From positions 1-64,000 of the forward strand of contig SHYY01000004.1 in NCBI GenBank assembly GCA_009692555.1: a stretch of 64,000 nt of DNA. The letters are read 5' to 3'. This document shows, piece after piece, positions 51,131 through 59,390 of the stretch. Each line of letters starts with the position of its first letter. Position 1 is the first letter of the stretch. The translations under genes and the position numbers were made by a program. A model generated the notes under the pieces. It ran no database searches. It worked only from the letters and a program-made list of their open reading frames with translations, and was not told the DNA's origin. The stretch comes from Myxococcales bacterium (lineage in GTDB: Bacteria; Myxococcota_A; Polyangia; Palsa-1104; SHYY01).

Positions 51131-52519
51131 TCAGTACAGGAAGGCCAGCGACGTGACGTAGCCGAGGTCGGGCTTTGCGAACGGGTTCTGCGCGCCACCG
51201 ACGTGATCGAGCTGCAATTCGTGCTTCCAGACGACGGCCTCGATGAAGCGGTAGTTGAGGCCGAAGGTGACGCGTTGGCGGTCGCCGCTGCTCTTGATGT
51301 TCCTATCCGTGTCGATGAGGTCGTAGCGCGCAGCGAGGGTGAAGACCGACTCTCGCAGCCAGGACGGCAGGCGGCGCCGGAGCGCGTTCGGCATGACGTG
51401 GTAGTGGGCCTCGACGAACAGCCCCTGCAGCGCGGTCGGCACCGCCTCGCGCGTCGAGATCGGGTAGTCGTCGTCGAAGCCGGGGTCGTTGAAGCCGCGC
51501 ACGTATTCCGCGATGAGCTCGAAGCCCGCGACGTGCAGCGCGAGGTCGCCACCGACGAGGTTGGCGCGATTTCCGCGGCGATCGTAGGCGCCGGTGTAGC
51601 CCGAGACGCCAAGGTCGATCTGCACGGTGCGGCGGCCGATCGGTCCGAAGAAGTAGAAGCCGAGGCGCCCGACCACGGCCTTGTCGTCGTTGTTGTCCTG
51701 CAGCTTCGAGCCGCGCGCCGCGCGGTAGCCGAGGCCGTCCCTGATCTTCGCGTCGAAGCCGTTGACCACGTAGGCCTCCCAGGTGAGGTCGACGCCGCCG
51801 GGGAGCTTCTGCTTGCCGAGCAGCCCCGCGCCCGCCTCGAACCAGGTCGACGGGATGAGGTAGGTGAGGACCAGCGGGCGATCGGTGAGATCCTGCGTCG
51901 GCGCGTCGTGGTTGATGTTGAAGCGGCCGAACGGGACCAGGATGATCCCGCCGCGCAGGATGAACTGATCGAAGAACTTGAGGTCGACCGCGGCGAACTC
52001 GAGCTGCACCTCGCCCGCGCCAAGCGCACCGTCGCGTTTCAGCGGTGAGCCGCCGTGCTCGAACTCGATCTCGGTGGTGAAAGAGATGCGCTCGTGGATC
52101 GGCGCGTGGAGGAAAGCGACCACCCGCCGCGCCTCGAAATAGGAGTCCTCGCCCTGTCGCTTCACGAACGCGAACTCGCCGTAGCCGCCGAGGACGGTGC
52201 GGTTGATGATCGCCTCGGCCTTGCTCTTCAGGTCGGAGAAGATCGATGTGCGACTCACTTCCGACGATGCACCCGGCGACGCGGCGGTGCCCTTCGGAGG
52301 CGCGGGACCTCCGTCCTCGGGTGGCAGCTCGATCACCGGGCCGCCGCTCGCGCGCGGAGTGGCCATCACCCTCGGCACCCCGAGCGGGGCGCGCGGTGGC
52401 GGCTGCTCCGCGGGCGGCACCTCCCCCTGCGCCGCGCCGCCGTCCGCGCGCGCACCTGCGTCACCGTCGGCCCAGGCGGGGATGGCGCACAGCAGCAGGC
52501 ACGCAGCGACGAGGCGCAC
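51131..52519 (-). CDS. Outer-membrane porin (phosphate-selective OprO/OprP-like)
   Basis: A 462-aa protein from GTG 52519 with signal peptide MRLVAACLLLCAIPAWADGD. After a Pro/Ala-rich stretch and a short coiled segment (about 85-105) the rest is a beta-barrel of the porin O/P type: GGYGEFAFVKRQG, FTTEIEFEHGG, NHDAPTQDLTDRPLV and a closing aromatic strand ending SLAFLY with Tyr last. It is the last gene of a four-gene minus-strand unit. Confidence 0.83.
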   Translation of the reverse strand: MRLVAACLLLCAIPAWADGDAGARADGGAAQGEVPPAEQPPPRAPLGVPRVMATPRASGGPVIELPPEDGGPAPPKGTAASPGASSEVSRTSIFSDLKSKAEAIINRTVLGGYGEFAFVKRQGEDSYFEARRVVAFLHAPIHERISFTTEIEFEHGGSPLKRDGALGAGEVQLEFAAVDLKFFDQFILRGGIILVPFGRFNINHDAPTQDLTDRPLVLTYLIPSTWFEAGAGLLGKQKLPGGVDLTWEAYVVNGFDAKIRDGLGYRAARGSKLQDNNDDKAVVGRLGFYFFGPIGRRTVQIDLGVSGYTGAYDRRGNRANLVGGDLALHVAGFELIAEYVRGFNDPGFDDDYPISTREAVPTALQGLFVEAHYHVMPNALRRRLPSWLRESVFTLAARYDLIDTDRNIKSSGDRQRVTFGLNYRFIEAVVWKHELQLDHVGGAQNPFAKPDLGYVTSLAFLY

Positions 52520-52521
52520 GC

Positions 52522-53445
52522 TCAGAACTTGAAGCCGAAGGTGGTGTCGATCGCGGTGACGAGGATCGTGAACTTCACGTCCTTCATCGTCGCGGGCTTC
52601 TGGGGGTCGCCCTTGGCCAGCTCGGCGTCGATCGTGGCGAGGGTCGCGGCGCCGCCGGGCTGGGTCTTGATCCAGTCGCGCAGGAGGGCGATCACGCCCT
52701 TGCCGACCGCGTAGGGTTCTACCGCCTCGTCGGGGAGGTTCTTTTCCACCGCTTCAGCGGCCTCGCCGAACTCGTGGCGCGCCTGGAGACCGAAGAACTC
52801 GGTGAGCGCCTTGTCGACGGTGGCGGCCTGCGCGGCGGTGGTGCCGGCGTCGCCCGCCGCGAGCGCGTTGCGCCCCTCGATCAGCGCGCGGAAGACGGTG
52901 TCGTTCTTCTTCGTGGCGAACTCGGCGTCGCGCTTTTGCGCCTTGGCGGCGATGCCGCTCACGGTCAGTCCATCGGCCGACCGACCATAGAAGGCGAAGG
53001 CGCGGTCCCAGCCCTCGCGGGTGCTCCTCTGCTGCTCGCCGTGGATGGTCTCGAAGGTGAAGCGGTAGACGATCGTCTGCACCAGCTCCTCGGCGGCCTC
53101 CTTGATCTTCACGTCCGGCGATCCCGCCCCCATCGCGATCGCGTCGATCACCTGCTTGTCGAGGTTCGCGCCGAGCTGCGCACCGTCGCTGACATAGGCA
53201 TGTGCGGCGACCAGCGCCTTGAGCTCGGCCTGGAATCCCTTCTTGTACGCCGCATCGATCGCGGCGAAGTCCTTCGCCTCGAGCGTGGTGCGGAAATCGT
53301 CGAGCACCTTCACCTTCGCCTGGGTGGTCGCGACGAGCGCCGGATCGAAGGCGACGTAGCGATCGGTCACGGCGGCGGGCTGGCCGCTGCAGCCAGCGAC
53401 GAGAGCGGCGAGGGTGGCGACCTTCGGGACGAGCAGGAAACGCAT
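52522..53445 (-). CDS. Predicted lipoprotein of unknown function
   Basis: A 307-aa protein from ATG 53445, with AAGGAGAA upstream. Leader MRFLLVPKVATLAALVAGC gives a lipobox VAGC with Cys19. The mature part looks all-helical, with segments such as VKVLDDFRTTLEAKDFAAID and a repeated pattern around GWDRAFAFYGRS. I do not recognise the family. The gene stops two bases before the porin start, so the lipoprotein and porin are probably made and act together. Confidence 0.78.
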   Translation of the reverse strand: MRFLLVPKVATLAALVAGCSGQPAAVTDRYVAFDPALVATTQAKVKVLDDFRTTLEAKDFAAIDAAYKKGFQAELKALVAAHAYVSDGAQLGANLDKQVIDAIAMGAGSPDVKIKEAAEELVQTIVYRFTFETIHGEQQRSTREGWDRAFAFYGRSADGLTVSGIAAKAQKRDAEFATKKNDTVFRALIEGRNALAAGDAGTTAAQAATVDKALTEFFGLQARHEFGEAAEAVEKNLPDEAVEPYAVGKGVIALLRDWIKTQPGGAATLATIDAELAKGDPQKPATMKDVKFTILVTAIDTTFGFKF

Positions 53446-53465
53446 GGGAACTTCTCCTTGGGTGT

Positions 53466-54035
53466 TCAGTCGTGAACAGCGGCATCGGGGATCGAGGTGG
53501 CACCCGCGCCGCAGAATCCAAATCCGACCTCCGGGTCGTCGACGACCACGCAGAGGCTCCCCGGGCACTTCCGGGGCTCGCCCTTGTTGCAGCACAGCGC
53601 GTCGCAGCCCCCGCCGACGCAGATCGTCCCCTGGCCGCCGGTGCTGCCGCCGCCGGCGATGCGGGTGCCGTAGTAGGGATCGATCGCGCCACCGCCGGCT
53701 CCCTGGTTGAAGTAGTCGACCCGGCCTCCGCGCTGGAACGTGTGGCGCCAGCGGACCGCGCTGCCGACGAGGTTCGGCGAGAACAGCTCGGGCGGGGCGC
53801 CGCGGACGGAGGCGCTGGTGACGTTGAAGGGGCGCCCGGTCGGGTTGTGCCATTCGACCGTCGCGCCGAGGTCGATGAGCAGGCAGGGCCTGGTGAGGTT
53901 GCCGCGTTCCGTGACGGTGATGGTGAGCGTGGGCTCGCCTGGCGACGAGGGCTGGACAAACGGGAGCTGACCGTTGCCGCGGTTCGAGGAGCAGGCGGCG
54001 AGCAGCGCGGCGAGCAGAAGGGCGCGGCGGGTCAT
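53466..54035 (-). CDS. Cupredoxin-like lipoprotein with cysteine-rich tail
   Basis: A 189-aa protein from ATG 54035. Leader MTRRALLLAALLAACSSNRG has a lipobox LAAC (Cys15). Residues about 30-125 resemble a plastocyanin-like beta-sandwich: LLIDLGATVEWHNPTGRPFN and VRWRHTFQRGGRVDYFNQGA. The usual Cys-His copper set is not clear, so copper binding is doubtful. The end has seven cysteines (CVGGGCDALCCNKG and later). Its start overlaps the upstream gene's stop (ATGA). Confidence 0.7.
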   Translation of the reverse strand: MTRRALLLAALLAACSSNRGNGQLPFVQPSSPGEPTLTITVTERGNLTRPCLLIDLGATVEWHNPTGRPFNVTSASVRGAPPELFSPNLVGSAVRWRHTFQRGGRVDYFNQGAGGGAIDPYYGTRIAGGGSTGGQGTICVGGGCDALCCNKGEPRKCPGSLCVVVDDPEVGFGFCGAGATSIPDAAVHD

Positions 54036-55444
54036 GGTCCGCCTCGCCGGGCGTGGGCGGCGTAGAGGGTGGCGTCGCCGAAGCGGACCAGGGGATCGAG
54101 GTCGAGATCGGGGCGCGCGAGGTCGGGGATCTCGGAGCTGGCGACGACCGTGATGCCGTCGCCGAGGGCGGCGGCGATGCGGGCCACATCGGCGCCGTCG
54201 AGGGCGCGGTCGGTGCGCAGCGCCGGCTGGTAGAAGGCGGCGACGCGCGGCAGGTGGGTGCCTACCAGGAGCACGCGATCGAGGCCGAAACGCCCCTCGA
54301 TCCAGGCGATCGCGTCGCGGCGCCAGGGGGCTTGCTGCGACGCAGCAACCGCGGCGGCGAGCGCGTGGGTGAGCGTGAGGGCGACCGCCGCGCGCGGCGC
54401 CCAGCGACGGAGGGGGCGGACGGCGCCGCGAGGGCAGAGGCCGATCGCGAGGGCCCCGCAGAGCAGGAGGGCGAGCGGCGCGGCGTGGCGGGTGCGGTCG
54501 ACGTTCTGCGCCAGCCAGACCCACAGGGCGTAGGGTGCGGCGGCGAGGGCGACGGCGACGGCGACGCGGCGGGAGAGACGATCTCCGACGGGGGTTGCGC
54601 GCTGCACCAGCAGGGCGAGAGCCATCGCACCGAGCAGACCGGCGGCTGCGTGGGCGACGAGATGGAGGGCGCGGACGGCGAGTCCCTCGGACGAAGAGGC
54701 GATCGAACCGCCCCAGGTCGTGAAGTGGCCCGCGACGTGGGCTTCACCGACGGCGATCAGCGAGCGCGCGCCGACCAGGACCGAGAGCGGGAGGAGCCAG
54801 GCCACGACGGCGGCGGCCATGCCGGCCAGGGCGTACGCCGGTCCGCGGTGGTCGCCCGAGAGGACGGCGGAGAACAGCAGCAGCGATGGGGCGAGGGGCA
54901 GGTAGGAGGGCCTCGCGCCGAGGGCGAGGCCGAGGAGCGCGCCGGCGAACATCCGGGTGAGGCGCGGGTGCGCGGCCCCAGGCTCGCTCCCCACCAGCGC
55001 GGCGGCGAAGGCGCATCCCGCGAGGGCGAGGGCGAGTCCGTCGGAGCCCGGGAGCGCGCCCACTTCGACCAGCGGCGGCGCGACCGCGACCAGCCAGGCA
55101 GCGATCACCCCGGCGCGCTCGCCCGCCCGTCCGGCGACGGCGCGCCGGATCGCGAAGATGAGCAGCACGGCGCCGAGGACGCCGGGCAGGGCGAGGGCGA
55201 CCGCCGGCTCGGCGACGTGGGCGCAGGCGCGCGCGGCGAGAACGTAGAGCGGGTAGCCGGGGAAGTGCGGCTGGTGGAGCGTGAGATCGAAGCGATCGAG
55301 CGCGAGGGCGAAGTTCACCGCATCGGTGGTGTCGAGCGCGCGCGGGAGGGCCAGGAGGCGGAGCGCCACCGCCGCGATCGCCGCGCCCAGCGTCGGCAGC
55401 CACGCCGGGACGGGGGTTCCCGTGATTTTGAATTCGATTTTCAT
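54032..55444 (-). CDS. Multi-pass membrane GT-C type glycosyltransferase (GT39/PMT-like)
   Basis: A 470-aa protein from ATG 55444 with about ten to twelve hydrophobic helices. After the first helix it has TDAVNFALALDRFDLTLHQP followed by HFPGYPLYVLAARA, the acidic first loop and aromatic turn typical of GT-C enzymes that use lipid-linked sugars. The C-terminal part is extracytoplasmic. The sugar donor and target are unknown. It is first in the operon, behind a good promoter with almost no leader, and is translationally coupled to the cupredoxin-like gene. Confidence 0.75.
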   Translation of the reverse strand: MKIEFKITGTPVPAWLPTLGAAIAAVALRLLALPRALDTTDAVNFALALDRFDLTLHQPHFPGYPLYVLAARACAHVAEPAVALALPGVLGAVLLIFAIRRAVAGRAGERAGVIAAWLVAVAPPLVEVGALPGSDGLALALAGCAFAAALVGSEPGAAHPRLTRMFAGALLGLALGARPSYLPLAPSLLLFSAVLSGDHRGPAYALAGMAAAVVAWLLPLSVLVGARSLIAVGEAHVAGHFTTWGGSIASSSEGLAVRALHLVAHAAAGLLGAMALALLVQRATPVGDRLSRRVAVAVALAAAPYALWVWLAQNVDRTRHAAPLALLLCGALAIGLCPRGAVRPLRRWAPRAAVALTLTHALAAAVAASQQAPWRRDAIAWIEGRFGLDRVLLVGTHLPRVAAFYQPALRTDRALDGADVARIAAALGDGITVVASSEIPDLARPDLDLDPLVRFGDATLYAAHARRGGP

Positions 55445-55457
55445 TATCCGCCAAGTG

Positions 55458-55486
55458 GAAATAGGTCCTGGCGCACCGCCCGTCAA
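55458..55486 (-). promoter_or_regulatory. Promoter of the envelope operon (GT-C, cupredoxin, lipoprotein, porin)
   Basis: On the minus strand: TTGACG (55486-55481), 17 bases, TATTTC (55463-55458). The ATG at 55444 would be only about seven bases into the transcript. Confidence 0.6.
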
Positions 55487-55567
55487 GCTCTTTTTCGCCG
55501 CGCGGACAGCGACCGCGCGCCTCTTCAACGCGGCGCAGGTGGCAAAGCAGCCCTTGCCCGGTCCAGT

Positions 55568-56302
55568 CTAGTGCGGGGAGTGGACGTCGCCGGCGCAGCG
55601 GAAGCCGATGTCGTCGTCGCTGTAGTCGGGAGGGAAGGCAAGGCGGTTGGCGGAGCGCGGGAGGCCGAACATCGAGCAGCAGGCGCCACCGCGCACCACG
55701 CGCCGCCCGCTGGCCGCGGGAGCCACCCGCCCCCTCTTGCCGGCGCGGTAGCTCGGACGATAGACATCGGCGACCCACTCCCAGACGTTGCCGGCGAGGT
55801 CGCGCGCGCCGAACGGGGAGGCGCCCGACGGGTAGCTTCCGACGGCGACCGGGCGCCCCGGGTTGTTCGGGCAGCGCCCCTCGCCCTGGTAGTTGCCGAA
55901 GTTGGCCCGCGCGCACTCGGGGGCGTCGCCCCACGGGAAGCGGCGGCCGTCGCCGCCCCGCGCCGCACGCTCCCACTCGGCCTCGGTGGGGAGCCGCTTG
56001 CCGGCGTGGCGGCAGTAGGCGTCGGCGTCGCGCCAGCTCACGAAGGTGACCGGCTCGTCGGGAGCGCCCACCGCCCGCCTCGGGGCGGCGCACGCGCGCG
56101 CGGCCACGCAGAGCCGGTACTGCGCCACCGTCACCTCGTCGCCATCGAGATCGAAGGCCCGCAGCGTGACCAGGTGCGCGGGCCGCTCGTCCGCCTCGTC
56201 CGCGTCGCTGCCGATGCGCGAGCTGCCCGCCGGCACGCGCACCATGCCCACCGGAACGGCGAGGAGCACGATCGCGAGCAGGGCGCGCATCGACTCCTTC
56301 AT
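55568..56302 (-). CDS. SUMF1/formylglycine-generating-enzyme-fold protein, likely non-catalytic
   Basis: A 244-aa exported protein (leader MKESMRALLAIVLLAVPVGM; an alternative ATG lies at 56290). The body is a clear FGE-sulfatase fold: MVRVPAGSSRIGSD, VTFVSWRDADAYCRHAGKRL, PTEAEWERAARGGDGRRFPW, DLAGNVWEWVAD and RRVVRGGACCSM. In true formylglycine-generating enzymes two cysteines sit four and nine residues after the second Gly; here those places are Ser and Pro. A carbohydrate- or peptide-binding role is therefore more likely than oxidation of a sulfatase. Confidence 0.85.
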   Translation of the reverse strand: MKESMRALLAIVLLAVPVGMVRVPAGSSRIGSDADEADERPAHLVTLRAFDLDGDEVTVAQYRLCVAARACAAPRRAVGAPDEPVTFVSWRDADAYCRHAGKRLPTEAEWERAARGGDGRRFPWGDAPECARANFGNYQGEGRCPNNPGRPVAVGSYPSGASPFGARDLAGNVWEWVADVYRPSYRAGKRGRVAPAASGRRVVRGGACCSMFGLPRSANRLAFPPDYSDDDIGFRCAGDVHSPH

Positions 56303-56322
56303 ACACCAGACGCCGGCGTCCG

Positions 56323-56352
56323 GCTGCCGGACAGCTGTCCGCCTGCCGGACA
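56323..56352. promoter_or_regulatory. Palindromic operator between the SUMF1-domain gene and radC
   Basis: A 14-base perfect palindrome CGGACAGCTGTCCG (56328-56341) is overlapped by two direct copies of CTGCCGGACA. It is centred in a 118-base divergent gap, so one regulator could control both genes. Confidence 0.55.
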
Positions 56353-56420
56353 ACACGGCCGTTCCACGGCACGGATCTCCACGCTTTTCCGACGGCACGG
56401 TGCGTGCTTCGGGGACGCGG

Positions 56421-57092
56421 ATGGCCGTCTCGATCAAGCACCTCCCCGAGAGCGAACGGCCGCGCGAGCGACTCCTCCAGGCGGGCCGCGAGGCGCTCTC
56501 CGACGTCGAGCTGGTGGCGCTCGTGATCGGCGGCGATCTCGGATGCGCAGCGACGGTGGTGCGGGGGCTCGGCGGCGCCCGCGGGATCCATCGCGCGGTG
56601 CTGGGCGAGCTGCTCCTCCTGCCCGGGGTCGGGGTGGCGCGGGCCTGCCAGCTCCTCGCCGCGCTCGAGCTCGGGCGGCGCGCCCAGGGCGCGAGCGAAG
56701 ATCTCGGCGCCCCGCTGCGTACGCCCGCCGACGGGGTGGCGCGCTTCCGCGACATGACGCTGCTCGAGCAGGAGGAGCTGCATGTCATCGGCCTCGACTC
56801 GCGCCATCGCCAGATCACCCGCTTCGTCGCTGCGCGGGGCTCCCTGAACGCGGTGCACGTCTCGACGCGCGACGTGTTCCGACGCCTCCTTCGCGAGGGC
56901 GCCGCGGCGGCCATCGTCGCCCACAACCACCCGAGCGGCGATCCGGCCCCGAGCCCGGCGGACCTCGACCTCACCCATCGCCTGCGCGCTGCGGGCGAGC
57001 TGGTCGGCGTCCCGCTGCTCGATCACCTGGTGATCGGCTGTCAGGGCTTCCACTCCTTCGCTGACCAGCTCCGCTTTCCGACCGCGGGGTGA
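56421..57092 (+). CDS. radC: RadC-family protein (JAMM domain)
   Basis: A 223-aa protein from ATG 56421. The N-terminal helix-hairpin-helix region has LGELLLLPGVGVARACQLLA; the JAMM metal site is the intact HNHPSGDPAPSPADLDLTHR. The N-terminal opening (ESERPRERLLQAGREALSDV) is the standard RadC start. RadC was named for DNA repair, but its true cellular role remains unclear. It shares a palindromic operator region with the divergent SUMF1-domain gene. Confidence 0.93.
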   Translation: MAVSIKHLPESERPRERLLQAGREALSDVELVALVIGGDLGCAATVVRGLGGARGIHRAVLGELLLLPGVGVARACQLLAALELGRRAQGASEDLGAPLRTPADGVARFRDMTLLEQEELHVIGLDSRHRQITRFVAARGSLNAVHVSTRDVFRRLLREGAAAAIVAHNHPSGDPAPSPADLDLTHRLRAAGELVGVPLLDHLVIGCQGFHSFADQLRFPTAG

Positions 57093-57097
57093 AATTG

Positions 57098-57125
57098 TGG
57101 ACACCCGATCGGCGTTTGCTACATT
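57098..57125 (+). promoter_or_regulatory. Promoter of the FadL-like outer-membrane protein gene
   Basis: TGGACA (57098-57103), 16 bases, TACATT in the extended -10 TGCTACATT (57117-57125). It lies inside the longer possible frame from GTG 57097, which argues for a later start. Confidence 0.5.
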
Positions 57126-57144
57126 GCAGACCGGCCCACCGACC

Positions 57145-58164
57145 TTGACCCCTCCCCTCACACCGCGCCGCCTCTCCCTGATCCTGATCGGGCTGATCCT
57201 CGCCTCCACCGTCGGGCGCGCCTTCGCGATCGACGACGTGCAGACGCCGCGCGGTCTGGCGATGGGCGGCTCGGGACGCGCGATCGCCACCGGCTCGCTC
57301 GGACCGCTGCTCAACCCCGCAGGGATGGTAGCGATCCGCCAGTACTCGATGGAGGCGATGTACGGCTTCAACATCCAGAACCTCGGCAGCAGCATCCACC
57401 TCGGGATCACCGACTCGGTGACCAACAGCCGCCTGGCGATGGGGCTCTACTACCAGTTCACCAGCAGCACCCCGAAGTTCACCTACGGCGGCGAGGGCGG
57501 CCCCACCCAGGCGGCCCGCCAGGGTAACGAGACCGGCGTGGCGCTGGCCCTCCCGCTCGGCGAGCGCTTCTCGATCGGGCTGACGTCGAAGTACAGCAAC
57601 GTGACCACCGAGGTGGCGAACCCGGGCGCCAACATGGAGGTCGAGAAGGGGATGCCCGCGCCGCAAAAGACGCTGGTCCTCGACAGCACCAACGCCGCCG
57701 ACTCGAAGGGCTTCACCATGGATGCCGGCGTGATGCTGCGCCTCGGCGACTCCTTCCACATCGGCGTCTCGGGCCACAACTTCATCCCGCTCCACTCGGT
57801 GGAGGTCCCGATCGGCCTCGGCATCGGGCTCGGCTACATGATGGGCGCGAGCTTCGTCATCACCACCGACGCGCGGATCGACTTCGACAAGTACCGCCAG
57901 CCCGGCACCACCGACGAGAAGGGCAACCGCGTGCAGGGCGACCGGCGCACCACCGCGAAGATCAGCGGCGGCCTCGAGTACCTCGCCGGCGGGGTGGTCC
58001 CGATCCGCGCCGGCTTCGCCCACGACACCGGAATGCCGGGCAGCTTCCTCTCCCTCGGCATCGGCTACATGGGCAAGAGCTTCGGCATCGACCTCGGCTA
58101 CCGCCAGAAGGTGAACGGCGGCAACGAGGCGCTCCTGAACCTCGGCCTACGCGTCTTTCTGTAG
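57145..58164 (+). CDS. Outer-membrane beta-barrel protein (FadL/OmpP1-like)
   Basis: A 339-aa protein if it starts at TTG 57145; a GTG at 57097 would add 16 residues but precedes the promoter. The signal peptide is LSLILIGLILASTVGRAFA, cut before IDDVQ. The mature start TPRGLAMGGSGRAIATGSLG and LLNPAGMVAI is the FadL/OmpP1-type hatch pattern, followed by alternating beta-strands and a C-terminal GYRQKVNGGNEALLNLGLRV ending in Phe-Leu. Substrate unknown; hydrophobic compounds are usual in the family. Confidence 0.75.
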   Translation: MTPPLTPRRLSLILIGLILASTVGRAFAIDDVQTPRGLAMGGSGRAIATGSLGPLLNPAGMVAIRQYSMEAMYGFNIQNLGSSIHLGITDSVTNSRLAMGLYYQFTSSTPKFTYGGEGGPTQAARQGNETGVALALPLGERFSIGLTSKYSNVTTEVANPGANMEVEKGMPAPQKTLVLDSTNAADSKGFTMDAGVMLRLGDSFHIGVSGHNFIPLHSVEVPIGLGIGLGYMMGASFVITTDARIDFDKYRQPGTTDEKGNRVQGDRRTTAKISGGLEYLAGGVVPIRAGFAHDTGMPGSFLSLGIGYMGKSFGIDLGYRQKVNGGNEALLNLGLRVFL

Positions 58165-58175
58165 TAGCGCGTGAT

Positions 58176-58349
58176 GGTCCCTTTCTACCAGCGCGTGAGC
58201 GACGGCGGGCTTCGCCTGGTGTCGCTCGTCGCGGGGGGTCAAAGGGACCCTCTCAGGGTCCCTTTCTACCAGCGCGTGAGCGACGGCGGGCTTCGCCTGG
58301 TGTCGCTCGTCGCGGGGGGTCAAAGGGACCCTCTCAGGGTCCCTTGTCC
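58176..58349. repeat. Tandem 81-bp repeat (2.1 copies) of the REP-like family
   Basis: Units start at 58176, 58257 and (partial) 58338, all with GGTCCCTT. The two full copies are almost identical. Each contains GGGCTTCGCCTGGTGTCGCT and a hairpin AGGGACCCTCTCAGGGTCCC. It is the reverse complement of the repeat inside gspI, with about 80% identity. It fills the gap between the FadL-like gene and the ECF sigma gene and may end transcription or add a stem to the sigma gene's leader. Confidence 0.9.
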
Positions 58350-58358
58350 TGATAGGAT
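58350..58358 (+). promoter_or_regulatory. Extended -10 of the ECF sigma factor gene
   Basis: TGATAGGAT directly follows the tandem repeat and lies about 33 bases before ATG 58392. No good -35 is seen, so an activator or an alternative sigma factor could be needed. Confidence 0.35.
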
Positions 58359-58391
58359 GGAACCCTTTCCGATCTGAAGGGTCCAAGTGCC

Positions 58392-59006
58392 ATGGGCGCC
58401 TCGCCCGATCCGCTCGGCATGACCATGATCCGCGAGCGGCTGCTCATTCGCCGTCTCCAGCAACGCGAGGAGCGCGCCTTCCAGGAGGTGGTGCGCCTCT
58501 ACCAGCACAAGGTGTGGAACCTCGTGTTCCGGATGATCGGGAGCCGCGAGGAGGCGGAGGACATCGCCCAGGAGGTGTTCGTCACCGTCTTCAAGTCGAT
58601 CGACGGCTTCCGTGGCGACTCGAAGCTCTCGACCTGGCTCTACCGGATCGCCGCCAATCACTGCAAGAATCGGATGAAGTACCTCGGGCGGCGCAGCTAC
58701 AAGACCACCGGCGAGCTGGACGAGGCGGCCGAGCGCGAGCTGCAGGGCGCGCAGCCGAGCGCGCTGACCCCGCACCTCGACGGGCCGGAGAAGGTGCTGG
58801 AGGGGCTGCAGATGGAGAAGCTGGTGCAGGAGGCGATCGCGCTGCTCGACGAGGATCACCGGGTGCTGGTGGTGCTGCGCGACGTGGAGGACCTCTCGTA
58901 CCAGGAGATCACCGCGATCACCGGGCTCGCGGAGGGGACCGTGAAGTCGCGGCTCCACCGGGCGCGGATGGCGCTCAAGGACTATCTGGCCAAGCGTGGC
59001 GGGTGA
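58392..59006 (+). CDS. ECF-type RNA polymerase sigma factor (RpoE-like)
   Basis: A 204-aa sigma factor. Region 2 has AFQEVVRLYQHKVWNLVFRM and EEAEDIAQEVFVTVFKSIDG with the TWLYRIAANHCKNRMK -10-binding part; region 4 is EDLSYQEITAITGLAEGTVK SRLHRAR-type. It is followed seven bases later by a zinc-finger anti-sigma gene, the usual pair for envelope stress sensing. An alternative ATG exists at 58419. Confidence 0.95.
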   Translation: MGASPDPLGMTMIRERLLIRRLQQREERAFQEVVRLYQHKVWNLVFRMIGSREEAEDIAQEVFVTVFKSIDGFRGDSKLSTWLYRIAANHCKNRMKYLGRRSYKTTGELDEAAERELQGAQPSALTPHLDGPEKVLEGLQMEKLVQEAIALLDEDHRVLVVLRDVEDLSYQEITAITGLAEGTVKSRLHRARMALKDYLAKRGG

Positions 59007-59013
59007 TATTACG

Positions 59014-59382
59014 ATGAGCGACGTGGACCATGCGCAGGCGAGCGAGCTGTTCTCGTCCTACTGGGACGAGGATCTCGGCCCCGACGACACCGCGCGCCTC
59101 GAGGAGCACCTCCGCTCGTGCATCGTCTGCCGGCGCGAGTACGCCGACTTCGAGAAGGCGCTCGGCGCCGTCGGTGGGCTGCCCCACGAGATCGCCCCGC
59201 CGGGGTTCGCCGCGGGGGTGGTCAAGCGGGTCCACAAGCGCTCGCGCGGCCGCTTCTTCGCCACGCGCGGGATGCTCGACCGGGTGCCCTACGAGCTGTT
59301 CTCGCTGGTGATGCTGGGGCTGATCCTGGCGATCTACGTCATCCTGCAGCTGTCGCAGCCGGGACACGTCAAGATCCCGTAG
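59014..59382 (+). CDS. Anti-sigma factor with zf-HC2 domain and membrane anchor
   Basis: A 122-aa protein from ATG 59014. The zinc-binding His-Cys-Cys motif is in RLEEHLRSCIVCRREYADFE, an anti-sigma (ZAS-type) signature. A C-terminal membrane helix (FSLVMLGLILAIYVILQL) fixes it in the inner membrane with the zinc domain in the cytoplasm. It should hold the upstream ECF sigma factor inactive until a signal arrives. Its extracytoplasmic end is only about ten residues long, so sensing probably needs another protein. Confidence 0.9.
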   Translation: MSDVDHAQASELFSSYWDEDLGPDDTARLEEHLRSCIVCRREYADFEKALGAVGGLPHEIAPPGFAAGVVKRVHKRSRGRFFATRGMLDRVPYELFSLVMLGLILAIYVILQLSQPGHVKIP

Positions 59383-59390
59383 CTGGCTCC

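Noticed and set aside
53466..54035. A functional blue-copper protein
   Set aside because: The beta-sandwich pattern is present but a clear Cys-His-His-Met ligand set at the usual spacing is not, so only 'cupredoxin-like' is claimed.
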